Assembly: GCA_977006965.1 (NCBI GenBank) | Contig: OZ345368.1 | Span: 2,418,001-2,482,000, forward strand | Reading direction: 5' to 3' | Length of the DNA: 64,000 bases | Source: Phymatolithon calcareum | Lineage: Eukaryota; Rhodophyta; Florideophyceae; Hapalidiales | Part shown: positions 40,400 to 51,436 of the stretch, in pieces | How positions within the stretch are numbered: position 1 is the stretch's first letter | Layout of the letters: each line of letters opens with the position of its first letter | Made by a program: the position numbers and the translations under genes | The notes under the pieces: model-generated | What the model was told of the DNA's origin: nothing | Databases searched by the model: none | The model's input: the letters and a program-made list of their open reading frames with translations, nothing else

Positions 40400-41600
40400 G
40401 GTATCCAAATTGGCGTTGACCTGAAATTCTGGATGTGACCACCTAGAATCTGTCACACCTCATTTTCTTGAAGCTTCAAAATTTGGCGCAAATATTGTAG
40501 AACCAAGGTATGTTGCACAGTGTGGCGCTGCTTGCGGAAAATTATATATAGGACGGTGACTTCGCGTCGCGAATGGTACCACTGCTTAACCTGTTTGTAG
40601 AATATGCTGTACATGTATGCAGATAGGACACACGCCTAACTACAATGAAGCTTCGACGATCTCCAACTTTTTCCATCCGTATCTCTCCGTCTTGTTCACA
40701 GGAGGAACGGTTTCGTCGTTTACAACGTTTGTATTTTGTCCTAAAACGAGTTTGGGAACAAAGACACCAATCCCATTTACTGTATGCACTATTCCTGGTT
40801 TTTATTCGGAAGATTTTATAGTATGGATCAAGGTTTTATAGGGATACGTTAACTAGGGGAGCTAAATGCTATAAATCGGGGACAATCGCAGCTTCGTCGG
40901 ATGTCTCTACAATTAATGTTGAGAGCGGAGCCGTCTGAGCACGGAACAAAGGGCAGAATTTTAATTCTGAATGCATCGGAGACTACCCTTCTGGTAAGGT
41001 TTTCAGCACCTCGTGTTTGTCCGCTGCAGTCCGATATCGGAGACCATTACGATTCTTAAGCTGCCGGTTTGCAGCATAATTCGGTTGTGTGCTTCTTTTT
41101 GAAACTTTCGATATCATTTTAGAATCTGTGAAGTTCAATTTCGCTCGCACTTGTTCCGTTAGCTTCCACGATTTGCAGTCGTTCGAGCTCAAAGGAACGA
41201 CGTCGCTCATTCCGTTTTGTTGCAACGCAGATGGATTTCATTTCTTTTCGATGCCACTTTCTGCCTCCTGCACGACCCTTGCGGGACCGTCGACTCCCCT
41301 TGCAATCACCAGGGATTTAGACAAGCGAGTCAATGAGCTTCCTTTGCCGCTGCAATGCACCCACATCTTCGGCAAGCCTCCAAGTTCTACCATGTTGAAA
41401 AAACCCCATGCAGTTGTGCCCAACGCCTTGTTACTTGGAAGCTATCATGAAAATATCGATCGATATCTAATAGCTCGGCAGCAAGTATTACAAACAGGAT
41501 TACAGGGGGTACGCACCTGCCACTGACGCTCTTTACGTTGTACAAATATTGCGGGAAAAACAAAAATGTGTAACTACGCCGCCATCTATTCAGCCAATTA
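40400..41600. other. Intergenic, no supported gene
   Basis: Short ORFs (41089-41526 plus, 40983-41225 minus) lack domains. The Kelch gene and the ARM/AT-hook gene converge here, so both 3' ends lie in this stretch. Confidence 0.4.
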
Positions 41601-43103
41601 TTATTGTGCCCTTTTTCTTGGGCGCCCTGGCCGCCTAGCCCTCGGGTTCGATGCGCGAACTTTTTGCACACTTGTCTGGAGTTCCTCATGGACGTCTTGA
41701 ATTCTAGTCGGGGATTCGGAAACAATGATTTCCTTCTCGACATCCGTGGGTCGCGTTGGAGTTGCCAGTTTAACATCAGGACTTGTTGGCGTCAAACGTG
41801 CCGACACAGGGCTCTCTGGACGACTTATCGGTGCAATGGAATCATCATCACTTTCCAGAGGTACCATTGCCCGCGTCCTTTTGGATGGGGATGTCTGCAC
41901 ATTCTCCAACACTACAGACTTCCTTTTCGATGGCGATACCTTCGCTCTGCCCGACACGACAGTCTTCTTTTGCCGACTTTTCCCTTTCTGCTGTATCCTG
42001 GAATTCGTAAGCGGCACAGTCTCGATCAACGAACGCCTTTCGTTTGATTTAGACACGGAATCAGTGGACTCCGATGTTTTAACTTCTTGTTTCAAATTCC
42101 GAGTGTTGAGACTCTCCTGCAATGCGCGCACAGCTGCTATCTGCTCACTCGACTTGTCAAGCAACGCGCGAAGCTTCGGCGTCGCAACCGCAAGCGGTCG
42201 CACACGAAACAGTCCGCACAACGCCCAAGCAGCGGAACTTGCGAGGGAGCGATCCCGAGGTGCTGCCACCCAAGCATCGGTAACTGCCGAGAGAAGGTCA
42301 CAGTCTGCAGGAATCACGTAACCGTTTCCTTCCTTCATCCATATTTCACCGACATTTCCAAGAACGCCAATAGCATTCGTGAGAACCTTTCGAGAGCGGG
42401 TCGACTTCGCCACGCGAATTACGCGCATCATTACCGGGACTAGAGCGGCAGCGTCTTCGCGAGAATCCGGTGTGCATATACACACGAGTCCCAACAACAA
42501 AAGCGTACGCTCAAGCAATTGGGTAGTCGATGTATCCAACGACCCTGGTTCCCCCTCGGCGCCGGTCGCACGATCCGCGATAGCCTCAAGTACCTCAATG
42601 GCGAGTCCAACACCGCCGTTCCGCATCATGCGTGATACATTGTCAATGTGACCGGCGCAAAGCGTGCAGAGCGCTGACACAATATCGATGGATCGTGGGT
42701 GGTTTCGCCAGAGTTTGACGAGGGTGTAGACACCTCTTGCGCGCCCAATTTTGCTCCTTCCTTCCTCGGTTGTGGCAAGCATTTCGGTGAGCATTACAAG
42801 ACGGCGCAAGACGGGTGATGCTGGATGAATATTTGCGAGCGCCGATACGAGCCAGGAACTTACGTCTTGTCGGTGCAAGGCGCGACGGACGGTGAAAGCT
42901 CTTTCGAAAGCTGTGTGGAAAGAGCATTCCTCGATGAGAGCATCGGCGGCAACACGAAGGGTTTCAATAGCGACGGCGGGGTTATCACCCTCCGCTTTAG
43001 TCGGGATTGCGGCCAGGGCGGTCCCCATCCGTTTCCAGTCGCCCTCTTCGAGAGCGGCGCATAGTGGTGCCACGGCAGCGTCAACGGTGTGTCTGAAGGC
43101 CAT
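41601..43103 (-). CDS. ARM/HEAT-like repeat protein with C-terminal AT-hook
   Basis: About 500 residues from the Met of MAFRHTVDAAVAPLCAAL. An upstream in-frame ATG at 43208 is less likely because the added residues are irregular. Residues ~1-290 are amphipathic helix pairs typical of armadillo/HEAT repeats (LRRLVMLTEMLATTEEG, GVYTLVKLWRNHPRSIDIVS, GGVGLAIEVLEAIADRA). The C-terminal ~200 residues are basic and disordered, with repeated SPSKRK/SPSKRT phrases that look like proline-directed kinase sites, and end in RRPGRPRKRAQ, an AT-hook. The combination points to a nuclear, DNA-associated scaffold. No named family. It converges with the Kelch gene. Confidence 0.85.
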   Translation of the reverse strand: MAFRHTVDAAVAPLCAALEEGDWKRMGTALAAIPTKAEGDNPAVAIETLRVAADALIEECSFHTAFERAFTVRRALHRQDVSSWLVSALANIHPASPVLRRLVMLTEMLATTEEGRSKIGRARGVYTLVKLWRNHPRSIDIVSALCTLCAGHIDNVSRMMRNGGVGLAIEVLEAIADRATGAEGEPGSLDTSTTQLLERTLLLLGLVCICTPDSREDAAALVPVMMRVIRVAKSTRSRKVLTNAIGVLGNVGEIWMKEGNGYVIPADCDLLSAVTDAWVAAPRDRSLASSAAWALCGLFRVRPLAVATPKLRALLDKSSEQIAAVRALQESLNTRNLKQEVKTSESTDSVSKSNERRSLIETVPLTNSRIQQKGKSRQKKTVVSGRAKVSPSKRKSVVLENVQTSPSKRTRAMVPLESDDDSIAPISRPESPVSARLTPTSPDVKLATPTRPTDVEKEIIVSESPTRIQDVHEELQTSVQKVRASNPRARRPGRPRKRAQ

Positions 43104-43648
43104 TATTGTTGTTTTCCCGGCAGACGGATAAGTCTGCGGATAATGGCACTTGGCAGAAGTGTTGTGATGTATAGGAGTGTGGGATCTTTTAGTAATGACC
43201 ACCCGCATACATTGTTCTGTTGCTGGGTGACAGGGGGAGATGGCGGGAGTAGAAGTATTACTCTTCGGGACGGAGGGTCGCTTGGAGGGGTGTGTGCCCG
43301 TCTGTATAAGTGTACCTCAGGGCAAGATTTTGGACCTCAATTTGTTTCCCTCCAAAAATTAACATTACAGTAAGATTCTTCAGAAAAGTCTTGAAATGAA
43401 GTGCTCTTTGAAGATTTCTGTTTTTAAACTCCCGCCAAATTCCCGCCATCGTAAGCTCCGGAAATCATACTGGAGTCGGATTATCATAATCGCAACAACT
43501 GGTCTGCACAGGCATTGACCAAGATCCGTCGTCATCCGTCAATGATGCATACTCTCGCAACATAATAGGCGGCGAAAGGGGCGTTTCTTAATCAGCTATG
43601 TTAAAGGCAGAGGCATCAAAAATGAATTTCAGAATTAAGTTTTACTTC
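43104..43648. other. Intergenic between two minus-strand genes
   Basis: Holds the promoter side of the ARM/AT-hook gene and the 3' side of RPL7 copy 2. No ORF supported. Confidence 0.4.
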
Positions 43649-44381
43649 CTAGTTTATACGTCTGATAAGTGCATTGATAAGTTCCTCCCGGTTACCAGCA
43701 TCACCGCCCTCGGTGAAATGAATCAGCTTGGATTTCTTGGAATAGCCCCCCTTCGGAGAAGTCAACTGGAACGGCCACAAAAAGTTGTTTGCTTCCTTGA
43801 ACCGAGGCCCACACGTAACAATCTCATGAATCAGATCCTCCATGCAGATAATATCGTACTTGCCAAGAGCCTTCTCAATTATTCTATTGTCAGACAATGG
43901 AATACGCTTCCATGCGCCCTGATGTCCGACCTTTCCGAACCCACGCTTGTAGATCAGTTCCTTCACGCTCTTAAGATTCGGATAACCGTAAGTGATGTAC
44001 GGTTCCACACGCTGCAACATCCGAATCGTCGCGTAGTTCAGTTTCACAAACACACCGTTCTGGATCTGGCGAAGCCGCAAAAGACGCAGAATTTTCTTCT
44101 CCTTTGGCGGCATCGCGTTGATACCACGGATACGGATCACGAACGCAACCTTTGCGCCGGCCGGGACGAAGAACTTGCCCTCCTTGCGCGCATTGCGCTT
44201 CGCCTCGATGAGTGCACGCTCAGAAGCCTGGTACTCTGCTGCATACGCTTCTGCACGTCTGAAGATTTCCTTCTTCGATTCGCGCTTCGCTTTGGAGGCA
44301 GCCTTGAAGGCAACTAAACGTTCGGCAGCAACCTTTTCCTGCGTGCGGCGCTTCTTGAGAACGCTCTCTGGGAGGCGTGAA
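43649..44381 (-). CDS. RPL7: 60S ribosomal protein L7 (uL30), copy 2, exon 2 intact but splice acceptor lost
   Basis: The region matching exon 2 of copy 1 is fully open and the encoded protein is nearly identical. Changes are few, for example IRRIN for IRRMN at the end, and several in the basic N-terminal helix ([12 protein letters not shown]). Silent differences show it is not a perfect copy. At the exon edge, copy 1 has ATCACAG then TCCGCGCGTCC; here it reads TTCACAA then TTCACGCCTCC, so AG has become AA. No MVSKTE exon with a GT donor is visible just upstream (44382-44600), and the frame stays open upstream without an in-frame ATG that I can find. Either a 5'-truncated duplicate or a gene with a changed 5' structure. 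Confidence 0.8.
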
Positions 44382-44815
44382 TTGTGAATTTCCGGCTCAA
44401 CGGGATAAGATCGTAAAGGCCCCGTGTCAGGTGCAATTCGCCACCGATTGTCTAGGAAGACGAAACATATTATACAGCGCCAGCCATGACAGCATCGCAG
44501 AACAATGTGGCACTCTCAAGAAGATCGCTTTGCAGGACTTACGCATCGGTTTTGGACACCATTAGATGGTCCAGTCGCAGTCGACCAGAGACGAAATATT
44601 CACTTAGGCTCAACGAGGATTAATTTCTCAGTACAGAGACAAATTGGCAGTCTGCACGGCGCCGATGAACCCAAAAACCACCCAATGGAGCTCGAGTGCC
44701 CCAAACATATTTTAAATTTCGTTCCACAATCTCCAAATATTTCACTTTCCTTATGAATCACATTCTAGGACAGCTGGCCCTACCGAGGACCACCTGATTT
44801 TGCCACCATGTCCAA

Positions 44816-45760
44816 ATGGAACCCCACTCTAAGCGGACTGCAAGTACGAGAATGCCGGGGCCGGCTACACGACTCAATCCACCAACACCAGAGCTGACGA
44901 CGCAGCGCAAGCACAATCTACAGGGCTGGGCCGTCGATCAAGGGCACCCATTGTACAGCAGTCTTGCCGGAGGCGCCGTCTGGAGCTTTCTGAGCGATCA
45001 CGCGGGCGTGCCAGACTCACCCGAATGTCGAGCGGCGTTCTCATACCTAGCCGCGAACGCTGGTGCCACTCTCACATCGCATCCACCTGACACATCTCAA
45101 ACCAATCTTTTGCAGTCCCTGCTAGAACTTCCCGCAATTAGCTGTCCAGAAGACGTTCTATTGGATGCTGTGTTGTCCCACATTGCCGCCGTGCATGGTC
45201 TATCTTCGACGACAACTGCCGAATGGAGCGCTAAAGAGCGTGAACGTGCGGATGCGACAACGCGAGAGTTAGTTTCTCGCGTCAAAATGGGCTCTCTGAG
45301 CGTGCGTGCGGTGCTCCGGGCAGTCGAACCGCTGCATATCGTTTCTGATGAAGATTTGCTCAAGTTCTACCGCGCCGCAGCGCTCGGGGAACTTAGGAAA
45401 GATGTTCGAGGCGCGTTGCGTGTCGTGGAAGGGGAGCATCCGTATTCGCAAGACGAAAACGGTACTGTAGATGCAATTCATATTGACGGCGGATGTAAGT
45501 CAGTGCTGGTGGAGTTTGATCGACGGTGTGAGATATTGGATGGCGCGGATCTCGTGTTTTTCTCTGATGCAGATGGAAAGCAGGAGATTGCGAGATGGGG
45601 CTCGGGATGGACGTGGAGGGGAAAGGGTATACGGTACTTGGTTATTGATCTTCCCTTTTTTTATGTAGAGTTCAGATGTGAGGCGGGGGCGGCTGCTGGG
45701 TGGGGCTGGAAGTTGCAGGTCACACCTTTGGGACAAGGGAATGACGAGGAAGATGATTAG
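44816..45760 (+). CDS. BACK-like protein with C-terminal beta-sandwich, 314 aa
   Basis: The first ~30 residues are low-complexity and may be wrong. Residues ~40-110 look helical (WSFLSDHAGVPDSPECRAAF). Residues ~118-200 (SCPEDVLLDAVLSHIAAVHG, then SRVKMGSLSVRAVLRAVEPL and VSDEDLLKFYRAAALGEL) follow the pattern of BACK domains next to BTB domains. Residues ~225-305 (SVLVEFDRRCEILDGADLVF, then RWGSGWTWRGKGIRYLVI and GWGWKLQVTP) resemble the beta-sandwich with a C.TE..D.L.F motif found in large E3-associated proteins. A BTB domain itself is not visible; an upstream exon could carry it. It may work in ubiquitin ligase adaptors like its Kelch neighbour, but this is inference. Stop at 45758. Confidence 0.65.
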   Translation: MEPHSKRTASTRMPGPATRLNPPTPELTTQRKHNLQGWAVDQGHPLYSSLAGGAVWSFLSDHAGVPDSPECRAAFSYLAANAGATLTSHPPDTSQTNLLQSLLELPAISCPEDVLLDAVLSHIAAVHGLSSTTTAEWSAKERERADATTRELVSRVKMGSLSVRAVLRAVEPLHIVSDEDLLKFYRAAALGELRKDVRGALRVVEGEHPYSQDENGTVDAIHIDGGCKSVLVEFDRRCEILDGADLVFFSDADGKQEIARWGSGWTWRGKGIRYLVIDLPFFYVEFRCEAGAAAGWGWKLQVTPLGQGNDEEDD

Positions 45761-46142
45761 TCTGGTCGATCTAATCTTATGAGTTGGATCAGAAAGCACA
45801 TTGGCCCTTCAATCATGCTAAGGCAATATTACCTCTTCCACGTTTTTCAAAGTGAACCAAGAGCTTTCTTCGCAGCAGTAGTGAACCGGATAGGTTGTTC
45901 CCATTCTGGTATATGTACATCTGGTGAGAGTAAGATGTACCTCGAAACGGGTTGAACTGTATCGTCGCGTGGAAATGACCGCTAGAGGGACTACTTAAGA
46001 CCTCGTCCAGTTGCCCAGAATTATTGCCGAATGACATGGATTGTCCAAACGTGGACCTCTCTTAGTGGCCGGGGAAGGATTGCTCACAACCGTGACTTCT
46101 CACCGTCGAAATGCAAGAGCAATCTTGCTCAAAGTACGCTCC
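45761..46142. other. No supported gene
   Basis: 3' flank of the preceding gene; short ORF 45813-46037 minus without domain. Confidence 0.4.
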
Positions 46143-46218
46143 TGGCCATAGGAAAGTTGCCCCAAGCGTCAGCAGATGCGTTGGTAACTTTTAAATAAAA
46201 ATCTACCTTTCTTCTTCT
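46143..46218 (+). mobile_element. (CTT)n-tailed retroposon, 76-bp copy
   Basis: TCAAAGTACGCTCC flanks it at 46129-46142 and 46219-46232. Only the 3' core is present (AAGTTGCCCCAAGCGTCAGC, then AATAAAAATCTAC and CTT repeats). Confidence 0.92.
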
Positions 46219-46561
46219 TCAAAGTACGCTCCGGTATTGACTTGCAATTTTAGACGTAAAGGTCATGTAGCTGAGCAGCCTTCACTCCTCTGAACAGTTG
46301 GCAGGACCCAAGTTGTGCACGATATTCCCAAGATATGTTTTGTTCATGTAGAATTTATTCTGCAAGGGAGATGAGTTTCAGCCTTTACTGTCTCGCAGCT
46401 TTGTCGCTCTATTCAAATCTGCAAAACACTGACTCACTTCTACTATCGTGACCCTAACTGCAAATGCAGAGCACCTGTTGTGCTCAGGGTCGGATCTCAG
46501 CCGCGAAGACTGAAGGATGTAGAGACCGAAGTTCCATAAGAAACGTGTCCGGTCACCGAAC

Positions 46562-46690
46562 ACGTTCCTGATGGGCGCACTGGCAGAAAGAGTTACGTCT
46601 ATGAACTTCAACAATTCTAATGTGAGTCTTCTGTGTTCGCGGACGACGTCTATTTATATCTCGCCAATAAATAAATCTAGGAGAGCAACA
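46562..46690 (+). pseudogene. Decayed LINE reverse transcriptase fragment around the FADD motif
   Basis: MGALAERVTSMNFNNSNVSL in one frame, then VFADDVYLYLANK in the next, parallels MDEFAERISQ..., AVLFADDVLL of LINE-A. One frameshift lies just before FADD. About 40 codons survive, and the sequence differs from families A and B. Confidence 0.55.
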
Positions 46691-47031
46691 AGGAAGCCCG
46701 CAGATTTGGCAAAGTCTTCTTTGCTGATCTGCACAGGCTGTACAGCCCAAAGCGTTCCTTCGTAGCTCGCTGCATCAGGCTGATTCTGTGACAGAATTGC
46801 ATACGTGATATTGATTCTGATGGAAGACGTGAATGCTGAGATCCAATTCTCCGTCCACGTGTGGACATACTTAGGGTTGCACCTCAGGAGAGTCCTCACG
46901 AATCTCAACTAACATTTTAACAAAACCTGGTTCCCGCTGCTACTCTCCGAAGTTCTGAAAGCTTCCTTCGACTGGTGAAATCGTCATTTGACGATGCATG
47001 TCTCGCGCAGGGGTTCCAAGAACCAGTTAAA

Positions 47032-48817
47032 TCTGCCGTTGTGTACGTTTGCACTTAATAGGGCAATGAAGCGGCACATCGCAAGAGCATTCAACAGAGC
47101 ACCGAAGGGGAAGGCGGTAGGTCCAGACGGAATTGCGGTCGAAATGTTGCACGCGAACAAAGAAGCTGGGCTCGAAATAATGCTAGCATTATGGGAAACA
47201 TACGGGAGACTCAAATGTCTTCCTCGGGCATGGCGCCAAGCAACTCTGATTCCCTTATACAAGAAAGGCCCAGCTCATGTAGCAGCAAACTACAGGCCCA
47301 TATCTCTTTTAAGTCAAGCCAGGAAAATCATCGACTCAGCTCTAGATGCATGCATACGCGAGAACTATCGCTTCAATAAGGTTCAGCTGGGTTTTCGGAA
47401 AGACAGAAGCACATATCTCGCTATACTCCGGGCAAAAAGTTCAATGAAAAAGGGCCGTCCGTTCATGGCAGTTCTTGACCTATCCGCGGCATACGATAGT
47501 GTGCCCAGGGATATCCTCATGAAGAGGCTGACGGAGAAACTTCCTGACGAGATAGCAAAGATGGTTGCGTAACTGTTAAAACCATCGTGGGTCACATCAG
47601 CTGGAGACGAGACAGAAACGTGGTGTATCATCGACCGAGGAGTACCTCAAGGTTCCCCGCTTAGTCCATGCCTATACCATATATTCATGGACACATTCGC
47701 AGAAGCCGTCTCCAAGACAGAGAGGAACGTCTCAGAAAGCCCTGCGCAATTGTTCGCAGATGATGTTCAGCTTCAAGCGAAGACAGGACGAGGAATGCAG
47801 AAACTTCTTGATATAGCGACCAGTTGGGCAAGCGAAAATTGCATGAAATGGAACACAAAACCAGGAAAAAGCGAAGTTCTTAAGTACAAAGGACTTCAGA
47901 AGCACACGTTTTAGTTGGGGGGACGAGAACTGTATCAAGCCTGGAGACTCTCGTATCTTGGGGTAAGCATGAATAACAAGCGCGTTACGGATGACACGGC
48001 CATAGCAAGAGTTCGAAATGCTGCAAGATGCATACATAAGCTTCGGGAGCTTGGAGTGAATGTTCGAGGATTCAAACCGGAGACATGCATCAGGATCTTT
48101 AAGTCGCTAATTATCCCGAAATGGGAGTATGCGTTACACGTTACTCCAATGACAAATCGATTGCTCTCGGCAATCGAGTCGGCAGAGGGCTTGTTCTACA
48201 AGAATGTTTTCGGAAAGTATGCCGAACACCGCCGGGACCGAATGCGAGTTCTGTGCCGACTGGGACCACCAAAGATGAGGAGACGTCATCAAGCAGAAAG
48301 GTTTGCATTAAGCCTGGTAAGACACAAAAAGCGCCTTGAAGAAACAGAAGAGTACGTTGGAAGAGATGAGGACGTAAAGGAAGCAATGAAGGATATTGAA
48401 TATCTCAAGATGTATGAAGACTTGCGACAAGCCCTTCAGAAAGCCCAGGAGGGATCTGTCACGAAGAAGAGGAGGAGAGAAGAAACAATTAAGATATGGG
48501 AAAATGAAGAAGAAGGCAGATCAATGAAGATTCCTATTGAAGGCAAGCTACCAGGGATCCTTTACATAGGAGAAAGAACAACACGTTTAAGGTGCCTAAG
48601 GTTGACATTCAACCGAGCACCCCTTTGGAGGAAATCAGTGTTGGGTGCGTACTGTGGGATTACCGCGGTGGTCGAACTAGTCGCCTTACAACGTACTCTA
48701 GCGTCATCGAAGATGAGTACAGAAATTGAGTTTGAGTGCAAGAGACTCACAGGAGCTCTTGTTGGGAGAGAACAACGAATCAAGAACGTTTTGAGCAGCC
48801 AGATGACTATAGCGTAG
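47032..48817 (+). pseudogene. LINE-B reverse transcriptase with two nonsense mutations
   Basis: Collinear with the intact frame at 59459-61135. TAA at 47570-47572 replaces a Tyr codon (VAYLLKPSW in the other copy). TAG at 47912-47914 replaces Tyr in HTFYLAG. RT motifs are all present: PISLLSQARKIIDSALDA, MAVLDLSAAYDSVP, DRGVPQGSPLSPC, QLFADDVQLQ and YLGVSMN, then the helical C-terminal region ending SSQMTIA. The endonuclease and RT start are missing through 5' truncation. The mutations are single-base changes, so this copy is young but dead. Confidence 0.92.
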
Positions 48818-48894
48818 AGATTATGCAAGAGCTGCCCCGTTACTCCAAGGTGAGGCTTTGGGAGCTCTCAAAAAAATAAAATCATCAAATATCC
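47032..48894 (+). mobile_element. LINE-B, 5'-truncated, copy 1
   Basis: CCAAGAACCAGTTAAAT is duplicated at 47015-47031 and 48895-48911 (17 bp, perfect). The element begins in the RT N-terminus (NRAPKGKAVGPDGIAVEML) and ends with a 3' UTR closing AAAATAAAATCATCAAATAT, not a plain poly-A. Confidence 0.95.
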
Positions 48895-49135
48895 CCAAGA
48901 ACCAGTTAAATGCACTGGAGTAGAATTGGGGATGTTGTTGTAGATTAACCCTTAGAAAACAGGTTTCGCGTGATGGGCCGAGGACGCTTCTCCAACGCAT
49001 GAATTTGACGCGGTGCACTGTAGGAGAGCTATCAACGGATAAATACTCCTACTATTGGGCTACGATAACAGGGTGTGCTTCGGGTCTTCATTGACCGGCA
49101 TACGGGCTGCAGCAACATCTTCTCTCCGTCGTACA

Positions 49136-49315
49136 GGAGACCAGAGGTGGGTTTTTGTATACCACTGAGTCGTGTTACACCAACAAGAAAAGAAAACTCC
49201 TTCAGGACAGAATCAAGCCAAAACCCCTTGGCCTTAGGAAAGTTGCCCCGAGCGTCAGCAGATGCGTTGGTAACTTTTAAATAAAAATCTACCTTTCTTC
49301 TTCTTTCTTCTTCTT
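49136..49315 (+). mobile_element. (CTT)n-tailed retroposon, 180-bp copy
   Basis: CGTCGTACA is duplicated at 49127-49135 and 49316-49324. It starts GGAGACCAGAGGTGGG and ends with CTTTCTTCTTC. Confidence 0.85.
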
Positions 49316-49599
49316 CGTCGTACACTGCTTTTTCCTTCTATTTGCATTGCCGACATTCTCCAATCTTCCAGTCGTGAGCTTATCTTGCACTTGATCAGCC
49401 TCCACAATGATTGAGTCAGCAATCGGTTGTGATCCGAGAATCCTCGCTTGCGATCCGAGAACCCTTACTCCATCTATGCCACTGCATTCATTCCGCTTGC
49501 GTTCATTTACGGCCTGGAACTTATCACCTGAAAGTGGAAGACGATCTACGGCACACGTCGGAATGGCATGGTTCAGCTATTTATCTCAATGCCCTGCTT

Positions 49600-49786
49600 A
49601 TGATTTTCCCCCTCGAGATCTCTTCTGCGAGACCAGAAGTAGGTTTTGGAATTTTGCTGACTATGCCACTTTTAGCGAAATGGAGCTTTTGGGTTCCGAT
49701 TGAGTCCTCGTGTCTCGCCAGAAGTGTTGCTCCAAGCGTCAGCAGATGCATTGGTAACACTATAATAAAAATTTCATCTTCTTCTT
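49600..49786 (+). mobile_element. (CTT)n-tailed retroposon, 187-bp copy
   Basis: CAATGCCCTGCTT is duplicated at 49587-49599 and 49787-49799. Its 5' end (ATGATTTTCCCCCTCGAG) corresponds to the middle of the long copy at 27989, just after the tandem repeats. Confidence 0.93.
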
Positions 49787-50004
49787 CAATGCCCTGCTTG
49801 GTTACGTCCTCATCTTTCTTTAAGTCGACAGTGGCGAGCATAGGAAGGCAGTGGCCACAATTACTGTAGCAGTTTTGAACACGTACCACATTGTTCGAAC
49901 CGTAAGGGTCTCCGTCAGCTCTACGAATTTCGAAACTGGAATATACGTTCCCTAATCTGTCTCGTCAAGCTCGGATATTCTCCAAAACAGGACCCGGCAT
50001 CGCA

Positions 50005-50371
50005 ATGGTCGTCGCTCACTTCGAGTGTCTCAGCGAACACTCAAAAGTTATGTTATTTTGGCGGCATACATTGAGTGGACAGTCAAATGCTCCTGAGCCA
50101 GTGTTGCATGACTTTGGCGCAGCAGAGGATGGTGCAGAAGTAGACGTGCCTGCTTTTTCTCGCTCAGCTGAAAATGTGAATAGTTCGTCAACGTGGTGGA
50201 ATAAGTGCATATCACTCTTCACAAAGTTTAGAGGATAAACGGAAGAAACATCTTCCCCCACTCAATTCATTACCAATGAATACACGTGTTTGGAGACTGT
50301 GAAGAGGACTGTAGATCATTTTATGATGGTGAATAGTTCGCTTATTGATGTGGCGCCTGGTGAGTATTTTC
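50005..50371 (+). CDS. Possible exons of a hypothetical gene
   Basis: 50005-50238 reads VVAHFECLSEHSKVMLFWRH and ends WWNKCISLFTKFRG. About 50275-50360 reads EYTCLETVKRTVDHFMMVNS then SLIDVAPG, immediately followed by GTGAGT, a good donor. These could be successive exons, but no acceptor was confirmed and no family is recognised. Confidence 0.25.
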
Positions 50372-50403
50372 TCTTCATGTTATGTCCAAAGATAACATGA
50401 AGA
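50372..50403. repeat. 12-bp perfect hairpin
   Basis: TCTTCATGTTAT, 8-nt loop, ATAACATGAAGA. It lies just after the possible splice donor. Confidence 0.8.
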
Positions 50404-50507
50404 CAACACGACGGTAGTTGTATGGTTGGTTGAAGGCGCTGGTTCTCTCGCGACTAACCGCCACTTCGGATTACTAGGTAGCGACGCCTGTACGCTTCTA
50501 TCTCGTT

Positions 50508-50813
50508 CTAGACGCGCAGATCACCCTTGTAGTCGGGCCAAGGAGAACTGTACCCCAACAACCAATCTCTTTCTTTCTTCACTTCTGCTGATAGTACATA
50601 ATTTAGTTTGAACCTTCTGATTAACGAAGGTGGAGGTTTTCTAGTTCTGGCTCGACTGCTCGCATCGCCGCACGCTTCAACCTGCTTGCACGTCCCTTCG
50701 ACCACGCAGTACTCGCAAACTTCCCACTCGTCCCAAATCCAACGCGATAGTGGGCTTTTCGTGCAATCCAGTACGGCGAAGTCGCACACACCGCAGTCCA
50801 ATCTTCCCTTCAC
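50508..50813 (-). CDS. Cys-rich hypothetical ORF, doubtful
   Basis: 101 residues with cysteines spaced as in a small zinc-binding module (CGVCDFAVLDC, then CEYCVVEGTC), followed by a basic stretch. The opposite strand is also open in places and GC-rich, so coding direction is uncertain. At 50870-51015 a plus frame (LTVELSQTRDAKARARVRSI) also looks coding and is cut by the LINE fragment that follows. Confidence 0.25.
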   Translation of the reverse strand: MKGRLDCGVCDFAVLDCTKSPLSRWIWDEWEVCEYCVVEGTCKQVEACGDASSRARTRKPPPSLIRRFKLNYVLSAEVKKERDWLLGYSSPWPDYKGDLRV

Positions 50814-51014
50814 TTCGTGTGTTCGTACTAAGGTCGACGGTCAAGCCAAGGTCACCGCTTGATGACGACACCGACATCGTTCGTCCCCCATTCTCTTCCT
50901 TCTTTTCGTTTCTTTGTTCTTCATCCGCGTCTCTATCGCGTCGGTGCTCTCACCGTTGAGCTCTCACAGACCCGTGACGCGAAGGCTCGCGCTCGTGTCC
51001 GATCAATACGACCG

Positions 51015-51330
51015 CTGGAGGGGATATGTGTTGCTTTATTCTAAAAGCTCCCAAGGCCTCTCTTCAAGAGTAACGGGGCCGCTTTCGCACGATTTTCTAA
51101 GATAACGTAGTTTGACTATTCAGTATATCCTTGATTCGTATTTTTCTCCCAACAAGTGCTCTAGTGAGTCGCTTACATTCATGTTCAATTTCAGGACTAA
51201 TCTTGGATGAAGATAGAATGCGTTGGAGCGCGACCAGCTCAATCACGGCTGTGACATCAATGTATGCACCTAGTACTGATTTTCTCCAAAGAGGTGCTCA
51301 GTTCCCGCAAGGCTGTGAAGCGTGCTCCGT
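51015..51330 (-). pseudogene. LINE-B-like 3' fragment
   Basis: The reverse complement matches 32965-33195 and the LINE-B C-terminus: TSLGENQYWVHTLMSQP-like, then SPEIEHECKRLTRALVGR and a stop, then the TTACTCTTGAAGAGAGGCC 3' UTR. Confidence 0.75.
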
Positions 51331-51436
51331 GGGCATCAATACACGGACTCTGTTTCCGGCAGAGTCCTAACTATCACGCCTAGATCCGCGTGCAACTTTC
51401 CCTCGTCGAGCTCACTCAGTTGTAAGTCTGGGAAGT

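Noticed and set aside
41725-42321. 198-aa plus-strand ORF
   Set aside because: Antisense shadow of the ARM/AT-hook gene, which has domain-level support.
46988-47572. A host gene of 194 aa
   Set aside because: It is the 5' part of truncated LINE-B, and its stop is a nonsense mutation relative to the copy at 59459.
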